DNA of 64,000 bases. It comes from Sorangium cellulosum So0157-2. Its GTDB lineage: Bacteria; Myxococcota_A; Polyangia; Polyangiales; Polyangiaceae. A model generated the notes under the pieces. That model did no database searches. It worked only from the letters and a program-made list of their open reading frames with translations, and had not been told where the DNA came from. The translations under genes were made by a program, and so were the position numbers. Numbering within the stretch: position 1 is the first letter of the stretch; every line of letters begins with the position of its first letter. This document shows, in pieces, positions 38,914 through 48,186 of the stretch. The stretch spans positions 6,125,501-6,189,500 of the forward strand of contig NC_021658.1 of NCBI RefSeq assembly GCF_000418325.1, in the 5' to 3' direction.

Positions 38914-41900
38914 ATGCCCCGCGTCATCAAGCATTTCTCCTCCATCCTTGTGCTCCTTGTCATCGCCGGGTGTGCCGCTTCGGGCGGCGGGTGCTCCGGC
39001 TGTGGAATGACCCCCCTCCCCGCCGGCTTCAAGCCCGCGGACCGCATCGAGAACGCCGGCTCGGCGCGGCTCACGCAGTCGGGCATCGAGTTCCTCGAGC
39101 AGAACCTGGGCGTGCTCGGGCGCGCGCTGCTGGGCGGCGGGGACAGCGGCATGATCACCTTCTCCATCCCGAAGTCCTCGGGCTCGGTAGGCTTTAGCCC
39201 CCTCACCATCGACTACGTCCTCTGTCCCGGCGGGGCCGATCCGGCGGCGACCCCCCCGGCGTGCGTGGCCGAGATCGACGTGGGGCGCGCGGCGCTGCAG
39301 ATCCAGCCCAAGACGCCGCACAACCTGGTCATCCGGGGGCCTCTGCCGGTGCGGATGCAGCGCCTGCCCCTCTTCCTCGACGGCGGCATCCTGGGCGAGA
39401 GCACCCAGTACGTCACCCTCAACGGCAACGACGCGTGCCCGCCCGACGAGCAGACCTTCACGAACATCGATGTCGAGGTCGACCTCTCGATCGAGATCGA
39501 CGTGAACCCGCAGCACTCGCGGCAGGGCTACTCGCGCGTCAAGGTGAACCGGCTCTGGATCGATGAGGATCAGCTCGAATCGAGCCTGCACCTCGACTGC
39601 GGGGGCACGTGGGTGGGCGATGCGCTCGATTTCGTGAAGCCGATCCTCACGAGCTTCATGGGATCCATGTCCGACGCGCTGAAGGGCCAGCTCGACCAGC
39701 AGCTCTGTCAGAGGGCCGATCCGACGCTGGATCCGGCCTGCCCCGACGGCACGAACGATATCGGCGGCGTCTGCCGCTTCGGCACGCAGGCGACCGACGA
39801 GTGCGCCTCGATCCTGCTCGGCGTCGAGGGTCACCTCGATCTCGGCCAGCTGCTCGCGAGCATCTCCCCCGGCACGCAGGGCGGGTTCGACCTCCTGCTC
39901 GCCGGCGGCGGCATGGGCGAGCGCGACGACGGCTCGGATCTCGCGTGGGGCGACCTCAACCCCGTCGGCAACGGGGTCACCCTCGGCCTCTACGGCGGCG
40001 CCGAGCCGCTGCCGACCTCGAAGTGTGTGCCGCTGTCGGACATCGAGCTGCCCGCGGGCATTCCGATTCCGGATGAGCTCGTCGCCAACACCGTCTCCGG
40101 CTGGCCCGGCGACCTCCCCGGCCCGCACGTCGGTCTCGCGATCTCCGAGCGGTTCGCGAATTACGCCATGAACGGTCTCTACAACAGCGGACTGCTCTGC
40201 CTCGGGATCTCCACGGAGACGGTGCCTCTCCTCAACTCCGGCACGCTGGGGCTGCTCGCGGCGTCGGCCAAGGACCTCGCGCTCCAGCGCGAGTCGCAGC
40301 AGGTCGCGCTCGTCATCCGCCCGCAGGCGCCGCCGCGGGTCACCTTCGGCGACGGCACGGACGCCGTCGATGATCCGCTGATCCGCATCCAGCTCGAGCG
40401 GGCGAGCTTCGATTTCTACATCTGGTCCCTCGACCGGTTCATCCGGTTCATGACCGCGACGTTCGATCTCGATGTGCCCATGAACCTCGCGGTCACCCCC
40501 GAGGGGCTCACGCCGGTGATCGCGACGATCGGGGTCACGAACGGCGAGGTGACGAACAGCGCGCTCCTCCGGGAGAACCCCGGGTCGATCGCGGAGGCGC
40601 TGGGCAGCCTCCTCGGCAGCCAGGTCGGGCAGCTGATCGGCAGCGGCCTGCCGGCGATCGATCTCGACGGGCCGCTCGCGCCGCTCGGGCTCTCGCTGAT
40701 CCTCCCGGAGTCGGCCGAGGGGGCGGGCTCCCCCGGCCTGCGGAAGCTCACGAAGGGCCAGGACAACTACCTCGGCATCTTCGCGTCGTTCGCCACGGCG
40801 GCGCAGCAGCGCTCGATGCAGAGCGAGACCCAGGCCGAGCTGAGCCGCAAGGAGGTGCGGGCCGAGGGGCTCCGCCTGCCGACGATGACCCGCGACAACG
40901 GGCCCACGGCGCGGCTCGTCATGAGCTCGCCGCTCGACGACGGCACCCGGGTCGTCGAGTACTCGTACCGCGTCGACAGCGGCGCGTGGCGCCCGTTCAC
41001 GCGCGAGCGCATCGTCGACCTGCGCGACGACTGGCTGCGGCTCCCGGGGCGCCACCTGATCTCGGTGCGATCGCGCGTCGCGGGCGACCCGCTGTCGCTC
41101 GATCCCACGCCGGCGACCGTGGAGATGGTGGTCGACGTCGATCCGCCGGTCATCTCGGTCGGCGCGGCGGTCGACGGGTGGGCGCCGCTCGAGGTGCGCG
41201 ACGGGGTGTCGGACGCCGAGCGCGCGAAGGTGCGCGTGCGGCTCGACGACGGGCCGTGGTCGGCGTGGTCGACGGCGGCGGAGATGCGGTCGGTGGACGT
41301 CGGCGGCGCCGCCGACATCGAGGTCGAGGCCGTGGACGAGGAGGGGAACGTCGGCACGGCGCGCCAGCCGATCCTCCGCGGCCGCTTCCCGGTCGACCCG
41401 TCGGCCGGCTGCGGCTGCGTCGTGGCCGGCGGCCCGGGCGGCGGTCCGTCGGGCGGCCTCTGGCTCGGCCTCGCGGCCGCCGCGGCGATCGTGCGGCTCG
41501 CGCGGCGCGGCGCCCGGCGCGCCGGCGGCCGCGGCGAGGCGCCCGCCCGCGGCGCGGCGCCCGCCCGCGGCGAGGCGCCCGCCCGCGACGAGGCGCCGAC
41601 GCGCGCGGCCCGGCGCGGCGCGCGCGGCGCGCTGGCCGCGGTCGCCGTCACCGCGCTCCTCGGCTCGCACGCGGGCTGCTCGTGCAGCGACGAGCCGGTC
41701 GTGGAGGACCAGAGATGCGTCGCGCCCGACTGCATGACGCTGGAGCACGGGCTCATCGGCGCCTACACCTCGGTCGCGGTCGCCGACGATGGGCGCACCG
41801 TCTGGGTCGCCGGCTACGCGGAGGCCGACTGGCGCAACGCCTTCCAGTGGGGCGACCTCGTGGTCGGCACGTGGGACGGCGAGGCCGTCGCGTGGGAGGC

Positions 41901-43113
41901 GATCGACGGCGTGCCCGCCGAGCCTCCGGTCGACCCGGCGAGGTTCGACGCGAGCGGGTTCCGCGGGGGCCAGACCGAGCCGGGCGACGATGTCGGCCTC
42001 TGGACCTCGATCGCGATCGGGCCGGACGGCGAGCCGGCGGTCGCCTACTACGACCGGACCCACCGCGGGCTGAAGTTCGCGCAGAAGCAGGGCGACGCGT
42101 GGGCCGTGAGCTCCGTGCAGCAGGCGCCGAACAGCGACATCGGCCGCTACGCGAAGCTCCTCTTCGTGAAGGGGCTGCCCGTCATCGCCTACCTCGCGAT
42201 GGAGCCCGGCGAGGACGGCGCGGTCACGTCGAGCGTCCGGCTCGCGACCGGGGAGAGCGCCACGCCCGGGGAGGGCGCGTGGCGGTTCGAGGACGTGGCG
42301 ACCGACGAGGCGACGCCGTGCCGCGAGCTCCTCTGCGCCGCGGGGACGACGTGCGTCCGGTCCACGGGGCGCTGCGTGAAGCCGCTCGCGAGCGGCGACT
42401 GCGCGCCGGCGTGCGCCTCGGGAGAGGCGTGCATCGACGGCGACGGCTCGCCGGCGTGCGCCGAGATCTCCGACGGGAACCGGACCGAGACGTACCCCGA
42501 GGCGATCGGCGACTACATCGCGATGGCCCCGGACGACGCGGGCGGGTTCGGCCTGGCGTTCTACGATCGCATCCGCGGCGACGTGGTGATCGCGTCGCGA
42601 TCGGCGGGGGCGTGGGAGACGCGGATCGTGGACGGCGCGGCGCCGGACGGGACCGACACGGGCGACGTCGGCATGGGCGCGTCGCTGTTCATCGATCGCG
42701 CCGGGGACTGGCACCTCGCCTACGCGGACGGCCGCTCGGAGGGGCTGCGGTACGCGCGGGTGAAGGGCGGCGAGGAGGTCGAGGCGCCCGAGGTGGTGGA
42801 CGACGGGCTCGGGATCGAGGGCGTCCCCTTCGCGGACGGGCAGCACCTCGTCGGCGACGACGCGAGCGTGTTCGTGACCGCGGCCGGCGAGGTGCGCATC
42901 AGCTACCAGGACGCGACGAGCGGGACCCTGCGGCTCGCGATCGGGACGAAGAGCGGCGACGGCCACAGCTGGCTCGTGCAGGAGATCGAGCAGGAGGGGT
43001 TCGCGGGCGCCTTCTCCCGGATCGTCGAGGTGGACGGGGAGCTGCTCATCGCGAACTGGTGGCGCGTCGGCGGTCAGACCACGAAGGGCGACGTGGCGCT
43101 CGTCGCCCCCTGA
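38914..43113 (+). CDS. 1399-aa lipoprotein: possible TULIP-like repeats, internal MYXO-CTERM-like tag, propeller-like C-terminal half
   Basis: Lipobox VIAGC (Cys20). About 45-640 look like two BPI/TULIP-type modules: ARLTQSGIEFLEQNLGVLGR, then ALKGQLDQQLC; later NYAMNGLYNSGLLCLGI. About 650-820 are beta-sandwich-like. At 833 comes GCGC, a hydrophobic stretch and LARRGARRAGGRG, like a MYXO-CTERM sorting tag, then GEAPAR repeats, a second hydrophobic stretch and GCSC (Cys922). The remaining 470 residues hold repeats such as TSIAIGPDGEPAVAYYDRT and SLFIDRAGDWHLAYADGRS (propeller-like) plus a Cys-rich insert. It reads as two surface proteins joined in frame. No start codon lies at the junction. 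The TULIP call is tentative. Confidence 0.75.
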   Translation: MPRVIKHFSSILVLLVIAGCAASGGGCSGCGMTPLPAGFKPADRIENAGSARLTQSGIEFLEQNLGVLGRALLGGGDSGMITFSIPKSSGSVGFSPLTIDYVLCPGGADPAATPPACVAEIDVGRAALQIQPKTPHNLVIRGPLPVRMQRLPLFLDGGILGESTQYVTLNGNDACPPDEQTFTNIDVEVDLSIEIDVNPQHSRQGYSRVKVNRLWIDEDQLESSLHLDCGGTWVGDALDFVKPILTSFMGSMSDALKGQLDQQLCQRADPTLDPACPDGTNDIGGVCRFGTQATDECASILLGVEGHLDLGQLLASISPGTQGGFDLLLAGGGMGERDDGSDLAWGDLNPVGNGVTLGLYGGAEPLPTSKCVPLSDIELPAGIPIPDELVANTVSGWPGDLPGPHVGLAISERFANYAMNGLYNSGLLCLGISTETVPLLNSGTLGLLAASAKDLALQRESQQVALVIRPQAPPRVTFGDGTDAVDDPLIRIQLERASFDFYIWSLDRFIRFMTATFDLDVPMNLAVTPEGLTPVIATIGVTNGEVTNSALLRENPGSIAEALGSLLGSQVGQLIGSGLPAIDLDGPLAPLGLSLILPESAEGAGSPGLRKLTKGQDNYLGIFASFATAAQQRSMQSETQAELSRKEVRAEGLRLPTMTRDNGPTARLVMSSPLDDGTRVVEYSYRVDSGAWRPFTRERIVDLRDDWLRLPGRHLISVRSRVAGDPLSLDPTPATVEMVVDVDPPVISVGAAVDGWAPLEVRDGVSDAERAKVRVRLDDGPWSAWSTAAEMRSVDVGGAADIEVEAVDEEGNVGTARQPILRGRFPVDPSAGCGCVVAGGPGGGPSGGLWLGLAAAAAIVRLARRGARRAGGRGEAPARGAAPARGEAPARDEAPTRAARRGARGALAAVAVTALLGSHAGCSCSDEPVVEDQRCVAPDCMTLEHGLIGAYTSVAVADDGRTVWVAGYAEADWRNAFQWGDLVVGTWDGEAVAWEAIDGVPAEPPVDPARFDASGFRGGQTEPGDDVGLWTSIAIGPDGEPAVAYYDRTHRGLKFAQKQGDAWAVSSVQQAPNSDIGRYAKLLFVKGLPVIAYLAMEPGEDGAVTSSVRLATGESATPGEGAWRFEDVATDEATPCRELLCAAGTTCVRSTGRCVKPLASGDCAPACASGEACIDGDGSPACAEISDGNRTETYPEAIGDYIAMAPDDAGGFGLAFYDRIRGDVVIASRSAGAWETRIVDGAAPDGTDTGDVGMGASLFIDRAGDWHLAYADGRSEGLRYARVKGGEEVEAPEVVDDGLGIEGVPFADGQHLVGDDASVFVTAAGEVRISYQDATSGTLRLAIGTKSGDGHSWLVQEIEQEGFAGAFSRIVEVDGELLIANWWRVGGQTTKGDVALVAP
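41535..41606. repeat. 18-bp imperfect tandem repeat in coding sequence
   Basis: About four imperfect copies of GGCGAGGCGCCCGCCCGC encode GEAPAR/GAAPAR/DEAPTR between the two hydrophobic stretches of the 1399-aa protein. Replication slippage here could change linker length without shifting frame. Confidence 0.65.
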
Positions 43114-43124
43114 GCCCCCGCCAG

Positions 43125-43162
43125 GCGCGGCGCCCGGCCCGCGCGGGCGCGGGGCGCCGCGC
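43125..43162. terminator. GC-rich hairpin after the 1399-aa gene
   Basis: GCGCGGCGCC (43125-43134) pairs perfectly with GGCGCCGCGC (43153-43162) around an 18-nt loop that can itself fold. It starts 12 bp after the stop codon. There is no T-run, so termination strength is uncertain. Confidence 0.35.
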
Positions 43163-43224
43163 GCATCTCCGGCGGGAGCACGCGGCCGGCGGATCGCCCT
43201 TGATCCGGCGATCCGCCGACTGGC

Positions 43225-43230
43225 TATGCT
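43225..43230 (+). promoter_or_regulatory. Candidate -10 TATGCT
   Basis: GGCTATGCT lies 82 bp before the start of the Gly-rich lipoprotein gene and is the only AT-containing hexamer of this kind in the 198-bp gap. No -35 is recognised. Confidence 0.3.
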
Positions 43231-43311
43231 CCGGTCGGCGCGACCAGGGCGCGGTGCGTCCTCTGCAAGGATGTGCAGGCGAGGCGAAGCGCCACAGGAA
43301 AGGCTTGGACG

Positions 43312-45021
43312 ATGAGAGCGACGGAACGGACGAGCAGCAAGGCGGTGAGCAACGCATCCCCTCCCCCCTCCGGCGGAGCGCAGGCCGAGATCGGCGCGCC
43401 GTCGCGGCGCGCCGCGCGCCGGCGGAGGCTCGGCATCCCCTTCCTGTGGACGCTCCCCGCCGCGTCGGCGGTCGTGGCGTTGCAGCTCGTCGGATGCTGG
43501 CCGCTGTCCTACTCCGAGGATTGCGAGGACGACGCCCGGTACTGCCCCCCCGCGGCGACCGGGACCGGCGGCAACACGCCCGATCCGACGTGCGACCCGG
43601 ATCCGACCCAGGACGCGAGCACGGTGACGGAGCGGTGCGCGGTGTTCGCGAGCGCGGCCGCGGCGTCCGGCGGCGACGGGACCAAGGCGCGGCCGTACGC
43701 GTCGCTCGCCGAGGCCATCGCCTACGCGAACGGCAAGCGGGTGCTGGCGTGCTCGAGCGGCGTGTTCGAGGAGAGCGTCACGGTCAAGGCGCCGGTCGAG
43801 GTGATCGGCGGCTTCGACTGCGCCGCGGACTGGACGTGGAGCGAGCAGGCGCGGAGCGCGCTCGAGGGCCCCGCCGACGAGGTGGCGCTCACGCTCGCGG
43901 AGGACGCGGGCGGGGTGAAGGTCCAGAGCTTCACGATCCGCGCGGCCGACGCGACGAAGCCGGGCGGGTCGTCGATCGGCGTGGCGGTCGCGGACATCGA
44001 GGCCGAGCTCGTGCGCGTCGATGTGATCGCGGGCGACGCGAGGGACGGCGCGCCGGGCGAGACGTCGGCGGCCGCGCTGAACGGAGCGAGCGCGCCGGCG
44101 GACGTGTCGCACGCGTGCGTCATCGCGGTCTACGGCGGCTTGCCGGGCAAGACGACGTGCGACGACGGCGAGACGAGCGGCGGCGTCGGCGGCCTGGGTG
44201 GAAAGCCCGAGGCAGACGAGGGGCGCGGGCAAAACGGCCAGACCGGCACGCCGCAGGTCGATCCCTCGACCGAGGACGGCGTCGGCGGCGTCGGGCACGG
44301 GCAGTCAGGCGCGTCGACCGACTGCAGGAGCGGGGAACCGGGCGCGAGGGGCGCCGCCGGCGGCGCTGGCACGGGCGGCAGCGACACAACGCTGCAGCTG
44401 GCCAGCATCGTCGGAGGCGACGGCGGCAAGGGCGTCAACGGGTCGCGCGGTCAAGGCGGCGGCGGCGGCGGCGGCGCGAAGGCAGGACAGTTCTGCTCGC
44501 TCGGCGGGGGGAGCTTCACCGAGGGTGCGGGCGCCAGCGGCGGCGGCGGCGGGGCCGGCGGCTGCGGCGGCAGAGGAGGAAGCGGCGGCAAGGCCGGCGG
44601 ATCGAGCATCGCGATCGTCAGCCTCGGGACGCAGCTGGCGCTGACCGACGTGACCGTCGCCGTCGGCAAGGCGGGCAACGGCGGCGCGGGTGGGGACGGA
44701 AGCCCCGGTGGCGCGGGCGGCACGGGGGCCGACGGCGGCGACCGCGTCACGGCGTCCGGCTCGATCGAGGGCTGCCCGGGTGGCAAGGGCGGGGCCGGCG
44801 GCGACGGCGGCCCCGGCGGCGGCGGTCGAGGTGGCCACGCGGTGGGCATCGCCTACAAGGTCACGCCGAGCGCCGCGCCCGCCGAGGTGCCGTTCGAGGG
44901 AGGCCCGGCCGGAGGCGGCGGTCGCTCCGGGTTCGGCGGCGGCGACAGCAACGCCGGCGCGCCCGGGGTGAGCGGCGCCTGCTGGGACTTCGCCACGAAC
45001 ACGAGCTGCGCGGCGCAGTGA
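43312..45021 (+). CDS. Gly-rich lipoprotein with right-handed-repeat-like front
   Basis: ATG 43312 follows AGGAAAGG; 569 residues. A basic arm and hydrophobic core end in lipobox LQLVGC. About 75-250 look like a pectate-lyase/parallel-helix-type surface domain (KARPYASLAEAIAYANGKRV, VKVQSFTIRAADATKPG). About 290-530 are Gly-rich, with runs of GG separated by A/S/D/K, resembling PGRS-type or DUF1565-type myxobacterial proteins, interrupted by SIAIVSLGTQLALTDVTVAV. No catalytic motif is seen. A surface structural or adhesive role is inferred. Confidence 0.75.
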   Translation: MRATERTSSKAVSNASPPPSGGAQAEIGAPSRRAARRRRLGIPFLWTLPAASAVVALQLVGCWPLSYSEDCEDDARYCPPAATGTGGNTPDPTCDPDPTQDASTVTERCAVFASAAAASGGDGTKARPYASLAEAIAYANGKRVLACSSGVFEESVTVKAPVEVIGGFDCAADWTWSEQARSALEGPADEVALTLAEDAGGVKVQSFTIRAADATKPGGSSIGVAVADIEAELVRVDVIAGDARDGAPGETSAAALNGASAPADVSHACVIAVYGGLPGKTTCDDGETSGGVGGLGGKPEADEGRGQNGQTGTPQVDPSTEDGVGGVGHGQSGASTDCRSGEPGARGAAGGAGTGGSDTTLQLASIVGGDGGKGVNGSRGQGGGGGGGAKAGQFCSLGGGSFTEGAGASGGGGGAGGCGGRGGSGGKAGGSSIAIVSLGTQLALTDVTVAVGKAGNGGAGGDGSPGGAGGTGADGGDRVTASGSIEGCPGGKGGAGGDGGPGGGGRGGHAVGIAYKVTPSAAPAEVPFEGGPAGGGGRSGFGGGDSNAGAPGVSGACWDFATNTSCAAQ

Positions 45022-45036
45022 GCCGCGGCGCAGTGA

Positions 45037-45084
45037 GCCGCAGCGCGGCGCCGTCGTGCGCTCACGGCGACGCCGCGCTGCGGC
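45037..45084. terminator. 14-bp perfect hairpin between convergent genes
   Basis: GCCGCAGCGCGGCG (45037-45050) and CGCCGCGCTGCGGC (45071-45084) are perfectly complementary around a 20-nt loop, between the stop of the Gly-rich gene (45021) and that of the leftward 83-aa gene (45097). It could end transcription from both sides. It lacks a T-run. Confidence 0.5.
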
Positions 45085-45096
45085 GCCGCCGCGCGC

Positions 45097-45348
45097 TCAC
45101 AGCGACGCCGCGCGGATCTCCGTGATCGCGGGGCCGCTCACGCGCGCGCGCTCGGCGGCCACCAGCTCCAGGAGCTCCTGCCGGGTCGCCTGGCCGCTCT
45201 CGAGCAGCTCGCGCATCGCGCCGTCGACGTAACCCTTCGCGCGCGCCAGGCGGGGAGCGCTCTCCCCGCCCTCCCGCGCGATCAGCATGTCGTGCAGCAT
45301 CCGCCTGAGCCCCGCCATCGCCTCGGTCTTCGAGCGCATCGCCATCAC
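45097..45348 (-). CDS. Small helical protein of unknown function
   Basis: The protein has 83 residues (GTG 45348; ATG 45345 and 45339 are alternatives, the last with AGGTGA upstream). It is fully helical by composition: MRSKTEAMAGLRRMLHDMLI, LARAKGYVDGAMRELLESG, ATRQELLELVAAERARVSG. No signal peptide or membrane segment. The amphipathic pattern suggests a small oligomeric or regulatory protein. No family is recognised, but length, codon use and the hairpin after it support a real gene. Confidence 0.6.
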   Translation of the reverse strand: MMAMRSKTEAMAGLRRMLHDMLIAREGGESAPRLARAKGYVDGAMRELLESGQATRQELLELVAAERARVSGPAITEIRAASL

Positions 45349-45392
45349 CTCGCCCGATCGGCCTAGCGGAGGCGGCGCGATCCGGCCAAGTT

Positions 45393-46642
45393 TCAGGCGC
45401 GCGGCAGCCTGCTCAGCGCGGCGTCCGCGGCCGCGCGCTCGATCCCCGCGAGCGCGACCCCCGGGCCCTTCCGCGGGACGAAGACCACGCGGCAGCGGCC
45501 GCGGGCCGCCGTCTCCACGTGGGACAGCCCGAAGTCGAGCGCCGCGCCGAACGCGAACACGAGCGCGCCCATGCCGAGCAGCTCGGGGGAGCCCGCCCGC
45601 GCGCCGTCGACGAGCAGCGACACGCCGAGGTACGTCCCCAGCCCCAGCGCGACGAGCCCCGCATAGAGCCCGAGCCGCGGGTAGCGCACCTCGCGCGTCG
45701 CCCGGAGGAGCGACTCGACCGGGATGTACGTCTCCTGCTCCCGCAGCGTCCGGCCGAACAGCTCGGTCCGGCTCCGGACGGTCACGCCCCTCGCGCCGAT
45801 CTCCACCGCGGCCGGCCGGCGGTACCGCAGGAGGAACCGCCCCGCGAGCCGGGCGGCGTGCATCGCCAGCAGGATCCCGGTCGCCGCCAGCAGCACGAGC
45901 GCCACCGGCCCGCGCGGCGGCGGCGACAGCTCGCCCGCGAGCCGCCCCGGCGCCCGGCCGTCGCCCTCCGCCCAGCCCTCGTCCCCGCTCGCCCCCGCGT
46001 CGCCCTGCGCGGCGTCGCCGCCCGCGGCCGAGGCGCCCGGCGCGCGCCGCGGCGCGACCGCACGATCGGGTCGCGCACCTCGTCCACCAGCGCCGCGGCC
46101 TCGGCGCGCGCGTCCGGCGAGGCGCTCCCCCGCAGCGCGGCCGCGGCGATGATCGCGCCCGCCCGGCCGAGCTGCGGCAGCGCGCCCTGGTCGGCGCGCC
46201 GCACCAGCGCGGCGACCGCCCGCCAGAGCCCCGCGGCGCGCTCGCCCAGCGCGGCGTCCAGCGCGGTCAGCGCGTCGACCGAGGTGTACGTCGCCAGCCA
46301 GACGAGCGCCTCGGCCACGCGCCCCTCCGCGTCCGGCCCCTCGGGCGGCGAGAGGGCGACCCCGCGGGCGAGCAGCGTGGCGAGCAGCACCCGGGTCGCG
46401 CTCCCCGCGCCCTCGCTGGTGCCGCGCTCGAGCGCCCGGATCACGTTGCCGAACCGGGTCTCCGCGTCGGCGGCCGACAGGCCCGCGCGGTCCACGAGCT
46501 CCGCGAGGCCGCCCTCCAGGGTGGTCCGCCGCTCGTCCGCGGCGGCGAAGGCCGCCGTATGGACGACCCGCGCGAGGTCGTCGCCATGGGGGTGTCCGGC
46601 AAGCTCATCGAGCACGGCGTGCGGAGAGTGATCGGGCGTCAT
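45393..46642 (-). pseudogene. Helical-repeat membrane protein split by a frameshift
   Basis: From ATG 46642 one frame runs through a plausible helical protein (DDLARVVHTAAFAAADERRT, AAGLWRAVAALVRRADQGAL) to about 46060, then becomes an Arg-rich nonsense tail ending at 45782. A second frame is sensible from about 46050 to 45393: acidic/Gly linker, a transmembrane helix (VALVLLAATGILLAMHAARLA), a PH-like part and two more helices (LGLYAGLVALGLGTYLGVSL). Frame arithmetic needs one base added, or two removed, near 46045-46075. GTG 45905 of the second frame has no ribosome-binding site. Either a sequence error or a broken gene. Confidence 0.6.
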
Positions 46643-46815
46643 CGGCGCGGGCTGGTCGGATTAACTGAACGCCGCCCCTTTGGCTAGTGTTCCGAGCGGC
46701 CCCGGAGGGTCTCCGCGCCCCCCGAGGCGCGCGCGCCCGTCCTTTGCCCCGCGCGCCGCCCCTTCCCCGCCCGCGGGGCTGCTCCCGCCCGGCGCGCCGC
46801 CGCTTCCGCGCCGCG

Positions 46816-48180
46816 CTACTTCCTCCGCGCGGCGGCCTGCTCCCGCAGCGCCTGCTCCACGAAGCCCATGATCAGCTTGAGCTGCCGGTTCGTGACGTGG
46901 AGCTTCGACCAGATGACCTTCCCGTCGGTGTTGAAGGTGACCTCGTCCACCACGTCGATGCGCGTGATCCCCAGGTTGATGGTCCGGATCGCGTTCAAGG
47001 TCCTCGTGAGCTCCTGCGCGTGAGCCAGCGCATCTTCAGCGGATTCGTCGCCCGCCGTGAGGGTCAGGTCGGCGCCCCCGTCCTTGGTCGGCGTGACCGT
47101 GAGCCGCATCCACGCGATGCTCTTCGGGAGCGCCTGGACCCCGCGGAAGGCGTTCGCCGGCGTGAGCAGGGAGATGACGATGCCCGCCGTAGACGATTTG
47201 TTGAAGCCTTTCATGGACTTCAACTTGGACAGTTGAGCTTCTTCTTCAGCGGGGAGGACCACGAGCAGCCGCCGGTCCGGGACCAGCGCGAAGATGCGCT
47301 CGCTGCGGTCGGCGGTCGCCCGGGCGGCGGGGACGGGGGCGTCCTCGATCCACGAACCGTTGGAGCGCCGGACGACGACGTCGACCGCCGCGCGCATGGC
47401 CTCCTCGGGCGCCCGGTAGTCCATGACGGCGACGACCTTGCTGGAGTCGCGCAGCTGCGGCCCGGCGATGAGGAGGTGGTCGATGTCCCGGATCGGGTCG
47501 ACGGCGGTGTCCTGGAAGAAGGACTGCCACTGGGGGATGGTCGTCAGGATCCGGCCGAACCACTCGCCGAGCTCGTGGCTGCGCAGCCGGTCGCCGGCGA
47601 TGAGCACCTGCACGTTCGGGTCCTTCGACGCGAGCTTGCCCGGCGCGCCCGCGACGCTCAGCGGGGTGCGGAGGTTCGGGTGATCGCTGTCGTCGCCCGT
47701 GCCCCCGTCCCCGGCCGCGTCCGGGCCCGCGTCGCCCGGCGGCCGGCGGCGCGGCGGCGGCGCGCCCGCGTCCGGCGCCTCGGGCGCGGCGCTGGCCGAC
47801 GCCGCGGGAGGAGGCGGCGTGGGCGGCGGCGTCGCGGGCGCGGCGGCGCCCTCGCCGCCGGGCGTCGCCTCGCCGCCGGTCGCGGAGGGCGCCGCCGCGA
47901 CCGCGCTGGGATCGTCCGCGAGCAGATCGAGGTCGATCGGGACGATGGTCTCGCCGGCGTCGTAGTCGGTCAGCTCGCCCCGCAGCGCGAACATCGCCTC
48001 GAGCCACGAGAACAGCGGGGTCGGCAAGAGGGGCAGGTGCAGGAGCAGCGCGACGGCCGCCGCGGTCGCCAGCGCGCGCCGCGAGGCGGCGCGGACGAGC
48101 GGGATGACCCCGGCGCCCAGGCCCGCACGCCGGGCCGAAGTCGTGTTGTTCGAGCCACGCCCCGGGGTCCGTTCCGCCAC
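46816..48180 (-). CDS. Membrane-anchored protein of unknown function
   Basis: GTG 48180 gives 454 residues. One transmembrane helix (ALATAAAVALLLHLPLLP, about 36-54) is followed by an Ala/Pro/Asp-rich linker (about 90-165) and a periplasmic domain (about 170-450), with NVQVLIAGDRLRSHELGEWF, SKVVAVMDYRAPEEAMRAA, and GVQALPKSIAWMRLTVTPTK. The last part (DVVDEVTFNTDGKVIWSKLH, then VTNRQLKLIMGFVEQALRE) looks well folded. I recognise no family; the domain recalls proteins that estimate a quantity over two states rather than an enzyme. It has a leaderless-type start. Confidence 0.7.
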   Translation of the reverse strand: MAERTPGRGSNNTTSARRAGLGAGVIPLVRAASRRALATAAAVALLLHLPLLPTPLFSWLEAMFALRGELTDYDAGETIVPIDLDLLADDPSAVAAAPSATGGEATPGGEGAAAPATPPPTPPPPAASASAAPEAPDAGAPPPRRRPPGDAGPDAAGDGGTGDDSDHPNLRTPLSVAGAPGKLASKDPNVQVLIAGDRLRSHELGEWFGRILTTIPQWQSFFQDTAVDPIRDIDHLLIAGPQLRDSSKVVAVMDYRAPEEAMRAAVDVVVRRSNGSWIEDAPVPAARATADRSERIFALVPDRRLLVVLPAEEEAQLSKLKSMKGFNKSSTAGIVISLLTPANAFRGVQALPKSIAWMRLTVTPTKDGGADLTLTAGDESAEDALAHAQELTRTLNAIRTINLGITRIDVVDEVTFNTDGKVIWSKLHVTNRQLKLIMGFVEQALREQAAARRK

Positions 48181-48186
48181 GGCGGT

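Noticed and set aside
38746..44298. A 1850-residue minus-strand open frame under the surface lipoproteins
   Set aside because: It is a compositional shadow, Arg/Asp/Val-rich and lacking any domain, opposite three lipoprotein genes with good starts.
45782..45905. Separate gene starting at GTG 45905
   Set aside because: There is no ribosome-binding site and the upstream frame continues sensibly; a frameshift in one gene explains the data better.
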